From Phycisphaerales bacterium (GTDB lineage Bacteria > Planctomycetota > Phycisphaerae > Phycisphaerales > UBA1924), in assembly GCA_020427635.1 (NCBI GenBank), contig JAGQOH010000002.1, positions 44,445 through 108,444 on the forward strand: DNA of 64,000 nucleotides, read 5' to 3'. Positions 48,156 to 57,484 of the stretch are shown here, piece after piece (within the stretch, counting starts at the first letter, position 1; the number at the start of each line of letters is the position of its first letter). Both the position numbers and the translations under genes were made by a program. The notes beneath the pieces were generated by a model. The model saw only the letters and a program-made list of their open reading frames with translations. It was not told where the DNA came from and did no database searches.

Positions 48156-48436
48156 GCGGCCTGCGCGGGGGCGATCTCTCCTCCGCCCCCGCCAAGCCCT
48201 GCGTCCAGCACTTCCACGCCATCGAGTTCATCCGCCAACTGCAACACCTGGGCCGATGTGCCTGACTCAACCGCCGCACGCCGTCGGGCGAACTGGTCTT
48301 GCAGCCGCTTCACTTCGTCGCGCAATTCAATCACCCCGACCTTCGACTCGATCTCCTTCGCCACCGTATAGAGGAAAGTGAGCACCGCAACGCCAACGAT
48401 CGCCAGGATCGGCATGAAGGGGGGGATCGAGCCCAT
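48152..48436 (-). CDS. Small membrane protein with coiled coil
   Basis: 94 aa: one N-terminal membrane helix (FMPILAIVGVAVLTFLYTVAKEI) followed by a charged helix (ELRDEVKRLQDQFARRRAAVE) and a Gly-rich tail. No family recognised. Its stop overlaps the convergent PhoX-like gene by 4 bp. It is divergent from the large membrane protein. The hydrophobic-coiled coil pattern supports a real gene. Confidence 0.5.
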   Translation of the reverse strand: MGSIPPFMPILAIVGVAVLTFLYTVAKEIESKVGVIELRDEVKRLQDQFARRRAAVESGTSAQVLQLADELDGVEVLDAGLGGGGGEIAPAQAA

Positions 48437-48476
48437 GCTTCGGGCTATCGGGCGACAGCCGGCCCCACTGAAGCGC

Positions 48477-48482
48477 TATACT
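48477..48482 (+). promoter_or_regulatory. -10 box TATACT of the 833 aa membrane protein gene
   Basis: TATACT ends 9 nt before the ATG at 48492. No ribosome binding site is visible, so the message is probably leaderless or nearly so. Confidence 0.4.
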
Positions 48483-48491
48483 CGCGCCGCG

Positions 48492-50993
48492 ATGACCCGA
48501 CCCGCGCCACGCGCCATCCAGGCCCTTGCCCTGCTCTGGACCATCCTGTTCGCGAGTGTTGCCGGCATTCCGACCGCCCAAAGCCAGACACTGCAAGGCA
48601 CGTCGCCCGTCACCGCCGAGATACGCTTCTTTGGCGTGGGTGGGCACGTTCGCCCGGGCGACCTCGCGGGCATCCAGGTCGAACTCACCGACGCCGGCTC
48701 GGGCAAGGCCTCCCGACGCGTGCTTGTCCAACTCCACCAGCGCGATGTCGATGGCGATGAACTCCTCGCCCAACGCGAAACAACACTCACCGTTGGTGTC
48801 GCGCGCTCCCTCTGGCTTTACATGTGGATGCCATGGAGCACATCTTCGACAACAGACCTCACCTTGTCAGTCCGCGAGCTTTCGCAAACCGAAAGCGCGG
48901 GGCTTCCCGGCGTGGGCGAACCACTGCTGGCCAAACGCGTGCGACCTGCACAGGTCAATTCCATGCTCGCCCCGATGATCGGCGTCGTCGGGCGCGAAGA
49001 CGCCGCCCTCAGCCAATACCGACTCGAAGATCGCAACCGCCAGGGCAGTCCACCCACGGTGTGGCATGAAGCCTATGACATCGTCGGTGGCCTCGAACCG
49101 CGCTGGCTCCCCGATCAATGGATGGGCCTCGCGCCATTCGAAACGATCGTCTGGACCGATGGCGATCCCGACGACCTCACCGAAGGTCGCGACGAAGCGC
49201 TCATCGAGTGGGTCCAACGCGGCGGCCATCTTGTCATCGTGCCGCCCGTCGTGGGCAGCAATTGGTTTGCGCCGCGCAGCCCACTTGCATCGATCATGCC
49301 CACCGTCGGTGTCACACGCCTGGAAAACCGGTCCCTCGAGCCATACCGCAACATCCTCACCGTGCCCGAAGTCGCCGCCGAACGCGCGATGCCCGACAAC
49401 ACGGTCATCTACAGCTTCGCGCCGCAAGACAACGCGTTGCCCAACGACGCGATCCCGCTCTTCACAGGCCCGGATGGTTGCATCGTCGTCCGGCGCGTCA
49501 TTGGCACAGGCATGGTCACGGTCATTGGCCTTGACGTCCGCAATCGCCGCCTCACCACCAGTGGCCTCCTCGCTGCTGAAGCACTCTGGCACCCGATCCT
49601 CGGCAAGCGCTTCGACATTCTCACCCCCGAGCAGCAACAGAAATATCAAGGGCGCCTGTTCGCCGTCTCCAGCGTGGGCGCACAAGTCGTCGACGCATTC
49701 ATTGGCGACAAGATTGCAAAGACCGGCGCAGCTGGCGTGGGTGTGCTCCTCGCCCTCGTCGTCTTTGTCGCCTACTGGCTTCTCGCGGGGCCCGGGGGTT
49801 ACGCCTTGCTCAAAGCGAGGGGCATCGTGCGCCACGCATGGGTCGCCTTCGTTGCCACTGTCGCCGTCTTCGCCGCCATCGCTTGGACCGGCGCAAAGGC
49901 CATCAGCCCGACGCACTTCGAAGCCACCCACATGACCTTCCTCGATCAGGTCTACGCCGAAGGCGTGCAGAAAACCCGCACCTACGCCTCCTGCCTGTTG
50001 CCCATCTATGGCGAAGCCACCCTCACCGTTGGCGAACCGGGCCTCGACCAGGACTACACCCAGTGCCTCATGCCCTGGGCCGAGCAAGGTTCGGGCTCAC
50101 TCCTCTCATTCCCCGACGCGCGCGCCTATGCCTGGAACATCGCCCAGCCCCAACGCATCACCGTCCCCGCGCGCAGCACTATCAAACAGCTCCGCCTCGA
50201 ATGGATGGGCGGCCCGCGCTCCATGGACGCCAAGGGCGGCAGCGCACGCTGGGGCAACATCCGTCCACTCACCGATGTCGATGCTCCGCGCCAAAACCTG
50301 GCGATGACTGGCGAAGGGCTTGGACCCAATCGTCCCATCACCGGCAAGCTCGTCCACGAAATGGCCGCGCCCCTGCGCAACGTCAAGATCATCTACTGCG
50401 CAGGCATCAAGCGCGAAGAGTTGCTCGCCATTGCCAAAGACCGCCTCCGCTGCGAAGCCTATGTCTGGGAGTTCGACAGAGAGTGGAACGCAGGCGACGC
50501 CAACGCGCTCGACCTCGCCAACCTCGCCACCCCGGATGCATCGCTCGAACGCTTCTTCAGCAAAGCCTCCCCGACGATCACGGGCCTTCCGGGCGACAGC
50601 CGCGTGAAGAACGACGAGGAGATGTTTGTTTCGTTCTTCAACGCCGCTGAACCCTTCGACTACCACCGCGACGGCTCCCGAATCGCGCGCCTCATCCGCC
50701 GCGAGTGTCAGCGCCTCGACCTCTCGCAGTGGCTCACCATGCCCTGCTTGATCGTCATGGGCGAAATGGAAGACGCAACCCCAAGGCCCATGGGCTCGCC
50801 CACGCCCCTGCTCTATGGCAGTGGCGACAACCCCCGCCAACTGCCAACAAGCGGCACGACCTGGGTCCGCTGGATCTACCCCATGCCTGCACGCCCCGTC
50901 TATCTCGCCGGCACGAAAGTCGAACCACTCCCCGAAGATCGCCCCGCAGACCCCACAACACCGCCCACGAAGCCCGCGCCAAACTTCCGTTGA
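48492..50993 (+). CDS. Large secreted/membrane protein of unknown function, paired with ABC ATPase
   Basis: 833 aa. A signal peptide (IQALALLWTILFASVAGIPTA) leads to beta-rich extracytoplasmic regions (TAEIRFFGVGGHVRPGDLAGI), a DALIEWVQRGGHLVIVPP segment resembling the GATase-like fold of DUF4350 proteins, and two adjacent membrane helices (VGVLLALVVFVAYWLLAGPG and VAFVATVAVFAAIAWTG, about 416-470). A second extracytoplasmic domain follows, ending in a Pro/Thr-rich tail. An ABC ATPase gene begins 21 bp downstream, so it may be part of an export or gliding-type ABC system, but no clear permease is present. Confidence 0.65.
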   Translation: MTRPAPRAIQALALLWTILFASVAGIPTAQSQTLQGTSPVTAEIRFFGVGGHVRPGDLAGIQVELTDAGSGKASRRVLVQLHQRDVDGDELLAQRETTLTVGVARSLWLYMWMPWSTSSTTDLTLSVRELSQTESAGLPGVGEPLLAKRVRPAQVNSMLAPMIGVVGREDAALSQYRLEDRNRQGSPPTVWHEAYDIVGGLEPRWLPDQWMGLAPFETIVWTDGDPDDLTEGRDEALIEWVQRGGHLVIVPPVVGSNWFAPRSPLASIMPTVGVTRLENRSLEPYRNILTVPEVAAERAMPDNTVIYSFAPQDNALPNDAIPLFTGPDGCIVVRRVIGTGMVTVIGLDVRNRRLTTSGLLAAEALWHPILGKRFDILTPEQQQKYQGRLFAVSSVGAQVVDAFIGDKIAKTGAAGVGVLLALVVFVAYWLLAGPGGYALLKARGIVRHAWVAFVATVAVFAAIAWTGAKAISPTHFEATHMTFLDQVYAEGVQKTRTYASCLLPIYGEATLTVGEPGLDQDYTQCLMPWAEQGSGSLLSFPDARAYAWNIAQPQRITVPARSTIKQLRLEWMGGPRSMDAKGGSARWGNIRPLTDVDAPRQNLAMTGEGLGPNRPITGKLVHEMAAPLRNVKIIYCAGIKREELLAIAKDRLRCEAYVWEFDREWNAGDANALDLANLATPDASLERFFSKASPTITGLPGDSRVKNDEEMFVSFFNAAEPFDYHRDGSRIARLIRRECQRLDLSQWLTMPCLIVMGEMEDATPRPMGSPTPLLYGSGDNPRQLPTSGTTWVRWIYPMPARPVYLAGTKVEPLPEDRPADPTTPPTKPAPNFR

Positions 50994-51014
50994 GCATCTA
51001 GGAGCATCGCACCC

Positions 51015-51980
51015 ATGCCCATGATCGAAACCATCAACCTCTGCAAGGAGTACGGCCCACTCGTCGCGCTCGACAATCTCAACCTGCTCATCGAAGAGGG
51101 CGACTGTTTCGGTTTCATCGGTCCCAACGGCGCGGGCAAGACCACAACCATCAAGATCCTCGCCACACTGCTCAAGCCCACGCGCGGCCAAGCCATGATC
51201 GATGGCCTGACCATCGGGCACCAGAACCGCTCGATCCGCCCCGTCATTGGTTACGTGCCCGATTTCATGGGCGCATATGAAGACATGGTCGTAAGCGAAT
51301 ACCTCGAGTTCTTCGCCGCCGCCTACAACATTCATGGCGGGCAGCGCAAGCGCGTCGTCGCCGATGTCCTCGATCTCACCGAACTCACCTACAAAGCCAA
51401 CGCCGAAGTCAATTCACTCTCCCGCGGCATGCAACAACGCCTGAGCGTCGCGCGCGTCCTCTTGCACGACCCAAAAGTGTTGCTCATGGACGAGCCGGCA
51501 TCTGGCCTCGACCCCCGCGCGCGCATCGAGATCCGCGAACTGCTCAAAGAACTCAAGCGCATGGGCAAGACCATCCTCATCTCCAGCCACATCCTTCATG
51601 AACTCGCCGAACTCTGCAATGTCGTGGGCATCATCGAGAAGGGCCAACTCGTCTTCTCAGGCACAGTGGGGGAGGTCATGCGCAAGGCGCGCATGGGCCA
51701 CGTTGTGCATGTCACAGTCGCCGAGCGCACCGAAGAGGCCGCCAAGCTCCTCCACCAAATGGCGGGCGTGAAGAAGATCGCCCTCGAACACTCCGATGGC
51801 GAAGCCGCCTCCGCCGATGGCCGCCACATCGTCCTGACCTTGGACGATTCCGCTGCCCTGAGCGTGAGCGACATCCCCAACCGCCTCGTCAACGCGGGCT
51901 TCCGTCTCGTCCGCTTCACCGAGGAGGCGGTCAATCTCGAAACCGCGTTCATGCGCCTCACGCAAGGCCTCGTGCAGTAG
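51015..51980 (+). CDS. ABC transporter ATP-binding protein
   Basis: 321 aa. Walker A GFIGPNGAGKTTTIKIL (about 35-50), Q-loop region GYVPDFMGAYEDM with Pro-Asp in place of the usual Gln, signature LSRGMQQRLSVARVL, Walker B VLLMDEPASGLDP and H-loop ISSHILHE. A C-terminal regulatory region of about 90 residues follows. It is typical of exporters of the CcmA/NodI/DrrA group. It is close behind the large membrane protein, its likely partner. The matching permease may lie in that protein or elsewhere. Confidence 0.92.
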   Translation: MPMIETINLCKEYGPLVALDNLNLLIEEGDCFGFIGPNGAGKTTTIKILATLLKPTRGQAMIDGLTIGHQNRSIRPVIGYVPDFMGAYEDMVVSEYLEFFAAAYNIHGGQRKRVVADVLDLTELTYKANAEVNSLSRGMQQRLSVARVLLHDPKVLLMDEPASGLDPRARIEIRELLKELKRMGKTILISSHILHELAELCNVVGIIEKGQLVFSGTVGEVMRKARMGHVVHVTVAERTEEAAKLLHQMAGVKKIALEHSDGEAASADGRHIVLTLDDSAALSVSDIPNRLVNAGFRLVRFTEEAVNLETAFMRLTQGLVQ

Positions 51981-52085
51981 GTCCTGCCCAACCGCGAATC
52001 CAAACCGGGCGATCCCTGTAGCATGTGCATGGGGCCCGTCTCCAAACCCGGCGGGCGGATGCGCGATCAAGCCAGGAGTGATCTC

Positions 52086-54260
52086 ATGACCACAACGTGG
52101 ATGAGCGGAATGAAGCGAAGCATGGTGCTGGCGGCGGCGCTGATCGCGACGGGCGCTTCCGTCGCAATGGCAGCCCCCCTCGACTATCCAAACACCAAGA
52201 AGGACAGCGTCGTCGACACATACCACGGCGTCAACGTCCCCGATCCCTACCGCTGGCTCGAGGACAGCGTGCACGATTCGCAAGCCGTCGCCGATTGGGT
52301 CAAGGCCGAGAATAAAGTCACCTTTGGCTATCTCGAGAAGCTCAAGCAGCGCGAGCCCATCCGCAAGCGCCTCACCGATGTCTTCAACTACGAACGCTTC
52401 GGCATGCCGCGTAAGGTCGCCGGAACCTACTACTTCTCAAAGAACGATGGCCTCCAAAACCAAAGCGTGCTCTATCGCATGGCTTCGCTCGACAGCGCGC
52501 CCGAAGTGCTCATCGATCCGAACACATGGTCAACCGACGGCACCAAAGCACTCGCCGGCACGTTCTATTCAGATGATGGCCGCTTCATGGCCTACGCCGT
52601 CGCCGATGGCGGCTCAGACTGGCGCACCATCAAAGTGCGCGACCTCCGCACGAACACCGATCTCGCTGACGAAGTCAACTGGGTCAAGTTCTCCGGCGCT
52701 TCCTGGATGCCCGATGGCTCGGGCTTCTTCTATGCGCGCTATGACGAGCCCAAGGAAGGCGCCACCTTCACCCAGAAAAACGTCTTCCACAAGCTCTACT
52801 TCCACCGCATCGGCACCCCGCAAGCCGACGATGTCCTCGTCTTCCAAAACGAAAAAGAACCCGAATGGAACTTTGGCGGTGGCGTCACCGAAGACGGGCA
52901 CTATCTCATCATCAGTGTTTCGCGCAGCACGCAGGACGAGAACATCGTCTACTACAAGGACCTTTCGCAGCCCCTCATGATGCCCGTGCGCATCACGCCG
53001 GAGTTCGAATACGCCTTCGATTTCGTGGGCAACGATGGCCCGGTCTTCTTCTTCAAGACCAACAAGGACGCCCCGCTCAACCGCGTCGTGTCCTTGGACA
53101 CCCGCAAGCTCCCCAACGCCGAGTGGAAGGAAGTCATCCCCGAAGGCGAGTTTGTCCTCGAAGGTGTCGGCATCACCGCCAACATGTTCGTCTGCAACTC
53201 CCTCGAGCACGCCTCCGATCGCTTCCGCATGTATCGCCTCGATGGCAGCTTCGTGCGCGACGTGCAGCTCCCGGGCGTCGGCGCCGCGGGTGGCTTCGGT
53301 GGTCGCATGGCCGACACCGAAACCTTCTACAGCTACACCAGCTTCAACGATCCAGGCAGCATCTATCGCTATGACATGATCACGGGCGAGAGCACACTCT
53401 TCCGCAAGCCCACCGTCGACTTCGATGGAACTCAATACGAAGTCAAGCAGGTCTTCTACTCGAGCAAGGACGGCACACGCGTCCCCATGTTCATCTGCCA
53501 CAAGAAGGGCCTCAAGCTCGACGGCAACAACCCCACACTCCTCTATGGCTACGGCGGGTTCAATATCTCGCTCACCCCGTACTTCACGCCGGTCCGCGCC
53601 GTCTGGATGGAAATGGGTGGCGTCTTCGCGCAGCCCAACCTGCGCGGGGGCGGCGAGTACGGACAAGCTTGGCACGATGCCGGCCGCCTCACCAACAAGC
53701 AAAACGTCTTCGACGACTTCATTGCCGCCGCCGAGTTCCTCATCGACCAGGGCTACACCAACCCCAAGAAACTCGCCATCCAGGGCGGCTCCAACGGCGG
53801 CCTCCTCGTCGGCGCGTGCATGACCCAGCGCCCCGATCTCTTCGGAGCCTGCCTCCCCGCCGTCGGCGTCATGGACATGCTCCGCTATCACAAGTTCACC
53901 ATCGGGCGGGCCTGGGCGGATGACTATGGCCTCTCCGACGACGAGGAGCACCCTGAGCAGTTCGAGGCCCTCTATGCCTATTCGCCCTATCACAACATCC
54001 GCGATGGGGTCGCCTATCCGCCCACCATGGTCACCACCGCCGACTACGACGACCGCGTCGTCCCCGCGCACAGCTTCAAGTTCGCGGCGCGTATGCAGGC
54101 CGCCCAAGCCGGCGACAACCCCATCCTCATCCGCATTGAGGAGCGGGCCGGCCACGGCGCAGGCACACCCGTCACCAAGACGATCGAGCAGTACGCCGAC
54201 ATCTGGGGCTTCCTCGCGGAGAACCTCCACATGGACCTCCCCCCCCGGTACCGCCAATGA
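52086..54260 (+). CDS. Secreted prolyl oligopeptidase (S9A family)
   Basis: 724 aa serine peptidase cleaving short peptides after Pro. A signal peptide (MKRSMVLAAALIATGASVAMA) is followed by DPYRWLED, the seven-bladed propeller (about 70-430), and the hydrolase domain: nucleophile in QGGSNGGLLVG, Asp in TADYDDRVVPAHSFKFAA and His in ERAGHGAG. AGGAGTGA precedes the ATG at 52086; the longer start at 52023 lacks support. A strong terminator lies 36 bp after the stop. Confidence 0.93.
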   Translation: MTTTWMSGMKRSMVLAAALIATGASVAMAAPLDYPNTKKDSVVDTYHGVNVPDPYRWLEDSVHDSQAVADWVKAENKVTFGYLEKLKQREPIRKRLTDVFNYERFGMPRKVAGTYYFSKNDGLQNQSVLYRMASLDSAPEVLIDPNTWSTDGTKALAGTFYSDDGRFMAYAVADGGSDWRTIKVRDLRTNTDLADEVNWVKFSGASWMPDGSGFFYARYDEPKEGATFTQKNVFHKLYFHRIGTPQADDVLVFQNEKEPEWNFGGGVTEDGHYLIISVSRSTQDENIVYYKDLSQPLMMPVRITPEFEYAFDFVGNDGPVFFFKTNKDAPLNRVVSLDTRKLPNAEWKEVIPEGEFVLEGVGITANMFVCNSLEHASDRFRMYRLDGSFVRDVQLPGVGAAGGFGGRMADTETFYSYTSFNDPGSIYRYDMITGESTLFRKPTVDFDGTQYEVKQVFYSSKDGTRVPMFICHKKGLKLDGNNPTLLYGYGGFNISLTPYFTPVRAVWMEMGGVFAQPNLRGGGEYGQAWHDAGRLTNKQNVFDDFIAAAEFLIDQGYTNPKKLAIQGGSNGGLLVGACMTQRPDLFGACLPAVGVMDMLRYHKFTIGRAWADDYGLSDDEEHPEQFEALYAYSPYHNIRDGVAYPPTMVTTADYDDRVVPAHSFKFAARMQAAQAGDNPILIRIEERAGHGAGTPVTKTIEQYADIWGFLAENLHMDLPPRYRQ

Positions 54261-54295
54261 CCTTGCCGCCAGGCCGAATCTGACCCAACCTTCAC

Positions 54296-54324
54296 AGGGC
54301 CCCGATCGCGGGGCCCTTTTCTTT
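54296..54324 (+). terminator. Intrinsic terminator after the prolyl oligopeptidase gene
   Basis: AGGGCCCCG (54296-54304) and CGGGGCCCT (54309-54317) form a 9 bp stem with an ATCG loop, followed by TTTCTTT. Confidence 0.9.
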
Positions 54325-54339
54325 GTTACACCAAAGCGG

Positions 54340-54704
54340 TATCATCCGCCCTGGCGGGTGGCGTTCTGCGCTCGCCGAACAGCCCGGAGTACGGAGCCAT
54401 GAGCAAAGAAGACGAGGAAGGCTCCGCCCGACGACCCGAACCACGCACTGCGTGAAACACGGGCCGGCCAAGGCGGAGCTGGCCCAAATGATGAAGATCG
54501 GGTTGCCAAGGGCTGATAAGCCCAAACCCGCCGCCTCAGAAAGACGATGCAGAGATGTGCTTGGCCCAGATCCTCGGGCCACTCGCCATCCACCAGCAAA
54601 TCACCAAGCCCAAGCCGCTTCGGCTGCGAGGCGATGTGCAAGAGACAGATTCGTTCACCCCGGAACCCGCCGAGTGCGGCTGATTGATTGATCGGAAGCT
54701 CGCC
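54340..54704 (+). other. Leader/gap upstream of fusA with short ORFs
   Basis: A TATCAT box (54340-54345) could start a transcript of about 350 nt before fusA. CGGAG precedes ATG at 54399 opening an 18-codon ORF (MSKEDEEGSARRPEPRTA) that ends at 54455. Downstream, an open stretch in the same frame (54555-54680; MCLAQILGPLAIHQQ...PEPAECG) and one in another frame (around 54450-54530; KAELAQMMKIGLPRADKPKP) both look protein-like. Together they could be a small gene broken by two frameshifts, or noise; I do not recognise a family. Confidence 0.35.
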
Positions 54705-56819
54705 ATGGAACTCACCCAGGAACTCTCAAAGACCCGCAACATCGGCATCTGTGCGCACATCGACGCCGGCAAAACAACCGTCACCGAGCGCATCCTCTTC
54801 TACACAGGTAAGAACTACAAGATGGGCGAGGTCCACGAAGGCACCGCCACCATGGACTTCCTCCAGGAAGAACAAGAGCGCGGCATCACCATCCAGTCCG
54901 CCGCCACCACCTGCCCATGGCAGCGCAACGGCATCGACTACCGCATCAACCTCATCGACACGCCCGGTCACGTCGACTTCACCATCGAAGTCGAACGCTC
55001 TATGCGCGTGCTCGACGGTGCCGTCGCCGTCTTCGATGGCAAGGAAGGCGTCGAAGCCCAGTCCGAAACCGTCTGGCGCCAGGCTGAGCGCTACCGCGTC
55101 CCGCGCCTCTGCTTCATCAACAAGATGGACAAGATCGGTGCCGACTGGGAATTTAGCTTCAAGACGATCAAGGAGCGCCTGGGCGCAAACGCCATCGCGA
55201 TGCAAATCCCGATCGGCTCGGGCCACGAACTCGAAGGCATCGTCGACCTCGTCCTCATGAAGGCCTACTACTTCACGGGCGATTCGGGCGCGATCGTCGA
55301 AGAGCGCGAGATCCCCGAGTCACTCGCGGAACTCGCCGAGCTGCATCGCCACGAGATGGTCGAGCAGGCCTGCAACTTCGATGACAACCTCATGGAAAAG
55401 GTCCTCGAAGACAAAGAGCCCACGCCCGACGAAATCCGCACCGCGATTCGCAAGGGATGCATCGCACTTGAGTGCAACCCCGTCTTCACCGGCGCCGCGC
55501 TGCGTAACATTGGCGTCCAGCGCCTCATCGATGGCGTCATCGACTTCCTCCCCTCCCCGATCGAAGTGCCGGAAGTCCAAGGTGTCAATCCGCGCGACCC
55601 CGCCGAGAAGCTCACGCGCCCGCACGACGCCAGCGCCCCGCTCAGCGCGCTCGTCTTCAAGGTCGTCCCCGATGCGCACGGCGACCTCACCTATGTCCGC
55701 GTCTATTCGGGCACCCTCAAGAAGGGCGAACGCATCCTGAACCCGGGCAACAACAAGCGCGAGAACTGCTCGCGCATCTTCGAGATGCACGCCAACCAGC
55801 GCCAGGCGCTCGATGGCGCGGAAGCCGGCTCCATCGTCGCGGTCGTTGGCCTGAAGGATTCCTTCACGGGCGACACACTGTGCGATGCCGACCACGCCAT
55901 CCTGCTCGAGCGCATGGTCTTCCCCGAGCCCGTCATCTCCATGTCCATCGAGCCCGGCAGCGCCGATGACAAGCGCAAGCTTGGCGATGCCCTCGCAAAG
56001 ATCCGCCGCGAAGATCCCTCCTTCCGCTCGGAATACAACGAGGAAACAGGCCAGACCATCATCTCCGGCATGGGCGAGCTGCACCTCGAGATCATCAAGA
56101 ACAAACTCACGCGCGACGAGAAAGTCAACGTCCAGGTTGGCAAGCCCCAGGTCGCCTATCGCGAGTCCATCACGGGCTCCGCGGAATATGTCCGTGGCAA
56201 GTTCGTCAAGCAGACCGGTGGCCGCGGCCAGTTTGGTGATGTCACCATCAACCTCATGCCCTACACCAAGGAACAGGCCGAGGCCGACGAGGTCGACTTC
56301 TCCGACAACGTCGCCTTCGAGAACAAGATCGTGGGCGGCGCCGTCCCCAAGGAGTACATCCCCTCCGTCGAGGCCGGCATCCGCGCCACAGCAAAGTCGG
56401 GCATCCTCATTGGCTTCCCGCTCATCAATGTCAAGGTCCAGCTCGTCGACGGCTCGTACCACGCGGTCGACTCGTCGCAGGTCGCCTTCGAACAGGCCGC
56501 CCGCCTCGCGCTCACCGACGCCTGCCAGAAGGCCAGCATCACGCTGCTCGAACCCATCATGAAGGTCGTCATCACGACCCCCGATGAGTACTTCGGCAAC
56601 GTGACCGGTGACCTGTCCTCGCGCCGCGGCATGATCGTCAACACCGAAGAGCGCGGCGTCGTCCGACTCATCACCGCCGAGGTCCCGCTCTCCGAAATGT
56701 TTGGCTACACCACGACGCTCCGCTCCGTCACGCAAGGCCGCGCGACCAGCAGCATGGAGCCCCTCGAGTATCGCCAGATGCCGCCCAACCTCGTCAAGGA
56801 AGTCGTTGACGCGAAGTAG
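54705..56819 (+). CDS. fusA: Elongation factor G
   Basis: Translational GTPase driving ribosomal translocation, 704 aa. Domain I: G1 AHIDAGKTTVTE, switch I RGITIQSAATT, G3 DTPGHVDF, G4 NKMDKIGA and a G' insert. Domains II-V follow: ALVFKVVPDAHGDLTYVRVYSG, ISGMGELHLEII, GGRGQFGDV, and C-terminal SEMFGYTTTLRSVTQGRATSSME. It sits alone here, away from the str operon (rpsL-rpsG-fusA-tuf). The length and intact motifs suggest a functional EF-G; whether it is the main copy or a second one cannot be told from this window. Confidence 0.97.
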   Translation: MELTQELSKTRNIGICAHIDAGKTTVTERILFYTGKNYKMGEVHEGTATMDFLQEEQERGITIQSAATTCPWQRNGIDYRINLIDTPGHVDFTIEVERSMRVLDGAVAVFDGKEGVEAQSETVWRQAERYRVPRLCFINKMDKIGADWEFSFKTIKERLGANAIAMQIPIGSGHELEGIVDLVLMKAYYFTGDSGAIVEEREIPESLAELAELHRHEMVEQACNFDDNLMEKVLEDKEPTPDEIRTAIRKGCIALECNPVFTGAALRNIGVQRLIDGVIDFLPSPIEVPEVQGVNPRDPAEKLTRPHDASAPLSALVFKVVPDAHGDLTYVRVYSGTLKKGERILNPGNNKRENCSRIFEMHANQRQALDGAEAGSIVAVVGLKDSFTGDTLCDADHAILLERMVFPEPVISMSIEPGSADDKRKLGDALAKIRREDPSFRSEYNEETGQTIISGMGELHLEIIKNKLTRDEKVNVQVGKPQVAYRESITGSAEYVRGKFVKQTGGRGQFGDVTINLMPYTKEQAEADEVDFSDNVAFENKIVGGAVPKEYIPSVEAGIRATAKSGILIGFPLINVKVQLVDGSYHAVDSSQVAFEQAARLALTDACQKASITLLEPIMKVVITTPDEYFGNVTGDLSSRRGMIVNTEERGVVRLITAEVPLSEMFGYTTTLRSVTQGRATSSMEPLEYRQMPPNLVKEVVDAK

Positions 56820-56837
56820 CAAGCTGACAGCAAGGGG

Positions 56838-57428
56838 CTAGTCAACGACACGTCGCTCGCCGCCGAGCGTCCAGACTTCGATAGGTCCGCGCGAATGCGC
56901 GTCATATTTCGCCGCGGCTTGCGCTGCGCGCAGTGCGATCTGTGCTGGATCACGCTTTGGGTCATACAGCACGTCGAGCGCGCCAAGCGCGAGCCATTCG
57001 CCGCTTCCCGTTGCCGTGAACTGGTGGAACCGCGTCACCGAGATGTGCTCGGTAATGCGAAAGAGCCCCGAGGGGCTTGCCACAACGAACGCCGACTCCA
57101 GGCTTGCAAAGGGATCACGCGTTTCGTTGCCATCTGATTGGTCATTCACAAAGTGGTAGCGCTCCTTGAGCTGCTTCCAGAACCACAGCAGGAAGTCAAA
57201 TATCGACTGCTCGTCGACCGGGTCGGGGCAATCCGGCTCCGCGCCCACGCGCGCGAGCAGGTCGCCATAAATGCCCCATCCCGCAGTGCAGATGATGCTC
57301 GACTTGACCTGCACGATGTCCTTGCCCACAAAGTTGGGCGGGCCGAACCGTGCATCGCCAAAGCTCGTTTCCAGATTTGTCGCGATGGCGACTGAATCGC
57401 CACACGTCACGCCAACCACAACTGTCAT
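56838..57428 (-). CDS. HslV/proteasome-like Ntn hydrolase
   Basis: 196 aa. The ATG at 57428 (GGAGGTG 6 nt upstream) is followed directly by Thr, which would become the N-terminal nucleophile: M-TVVVGVTCGDSVAIATNLET, then GKDIVQVKSSIICTAGWG and ATGSGEWLALGALDVLYD. These align with HslV (TTIVGV..., K33 region, AIGSGG). Position 17 is Asn where HslV has Asp; Lys at about 35 is kept. No hslU neighbour is present. It could be an HslV/Anbu-type peptidase or a proteolytically inactive relative. Confidence 0.65.
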   Translation of the reverse strand: MTVVVGVTCGDSVAIATNLETSFGDARFGPPNFVGKDIVQVKSSIICTAGWGIYGDLLARVGAEPDCPDPVDEQSIFDFLLWFWKQLKERYHFVNDQSDGNETRDPFASLESAFVVASPSGLFRITEHISVTRFHQFTATGSGEWLALGALDVLYDPKRDPAQIALRAAQAAAKYDAHSRGPIEVWTLGGERRVVD

Positions 57429-57484
57429 GGCTCCACCTCCGCGATGTCCTTGCACCGCAGAGGATAGCAGTGGGGGCAGCAGCG

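Noticed and set aside
52614..54257. 547-codon minus-strand ORF
   Set aside because: Shadow of the prolyl oligopeptidase gene; Glu/Gly/Val-rich periodic composition.
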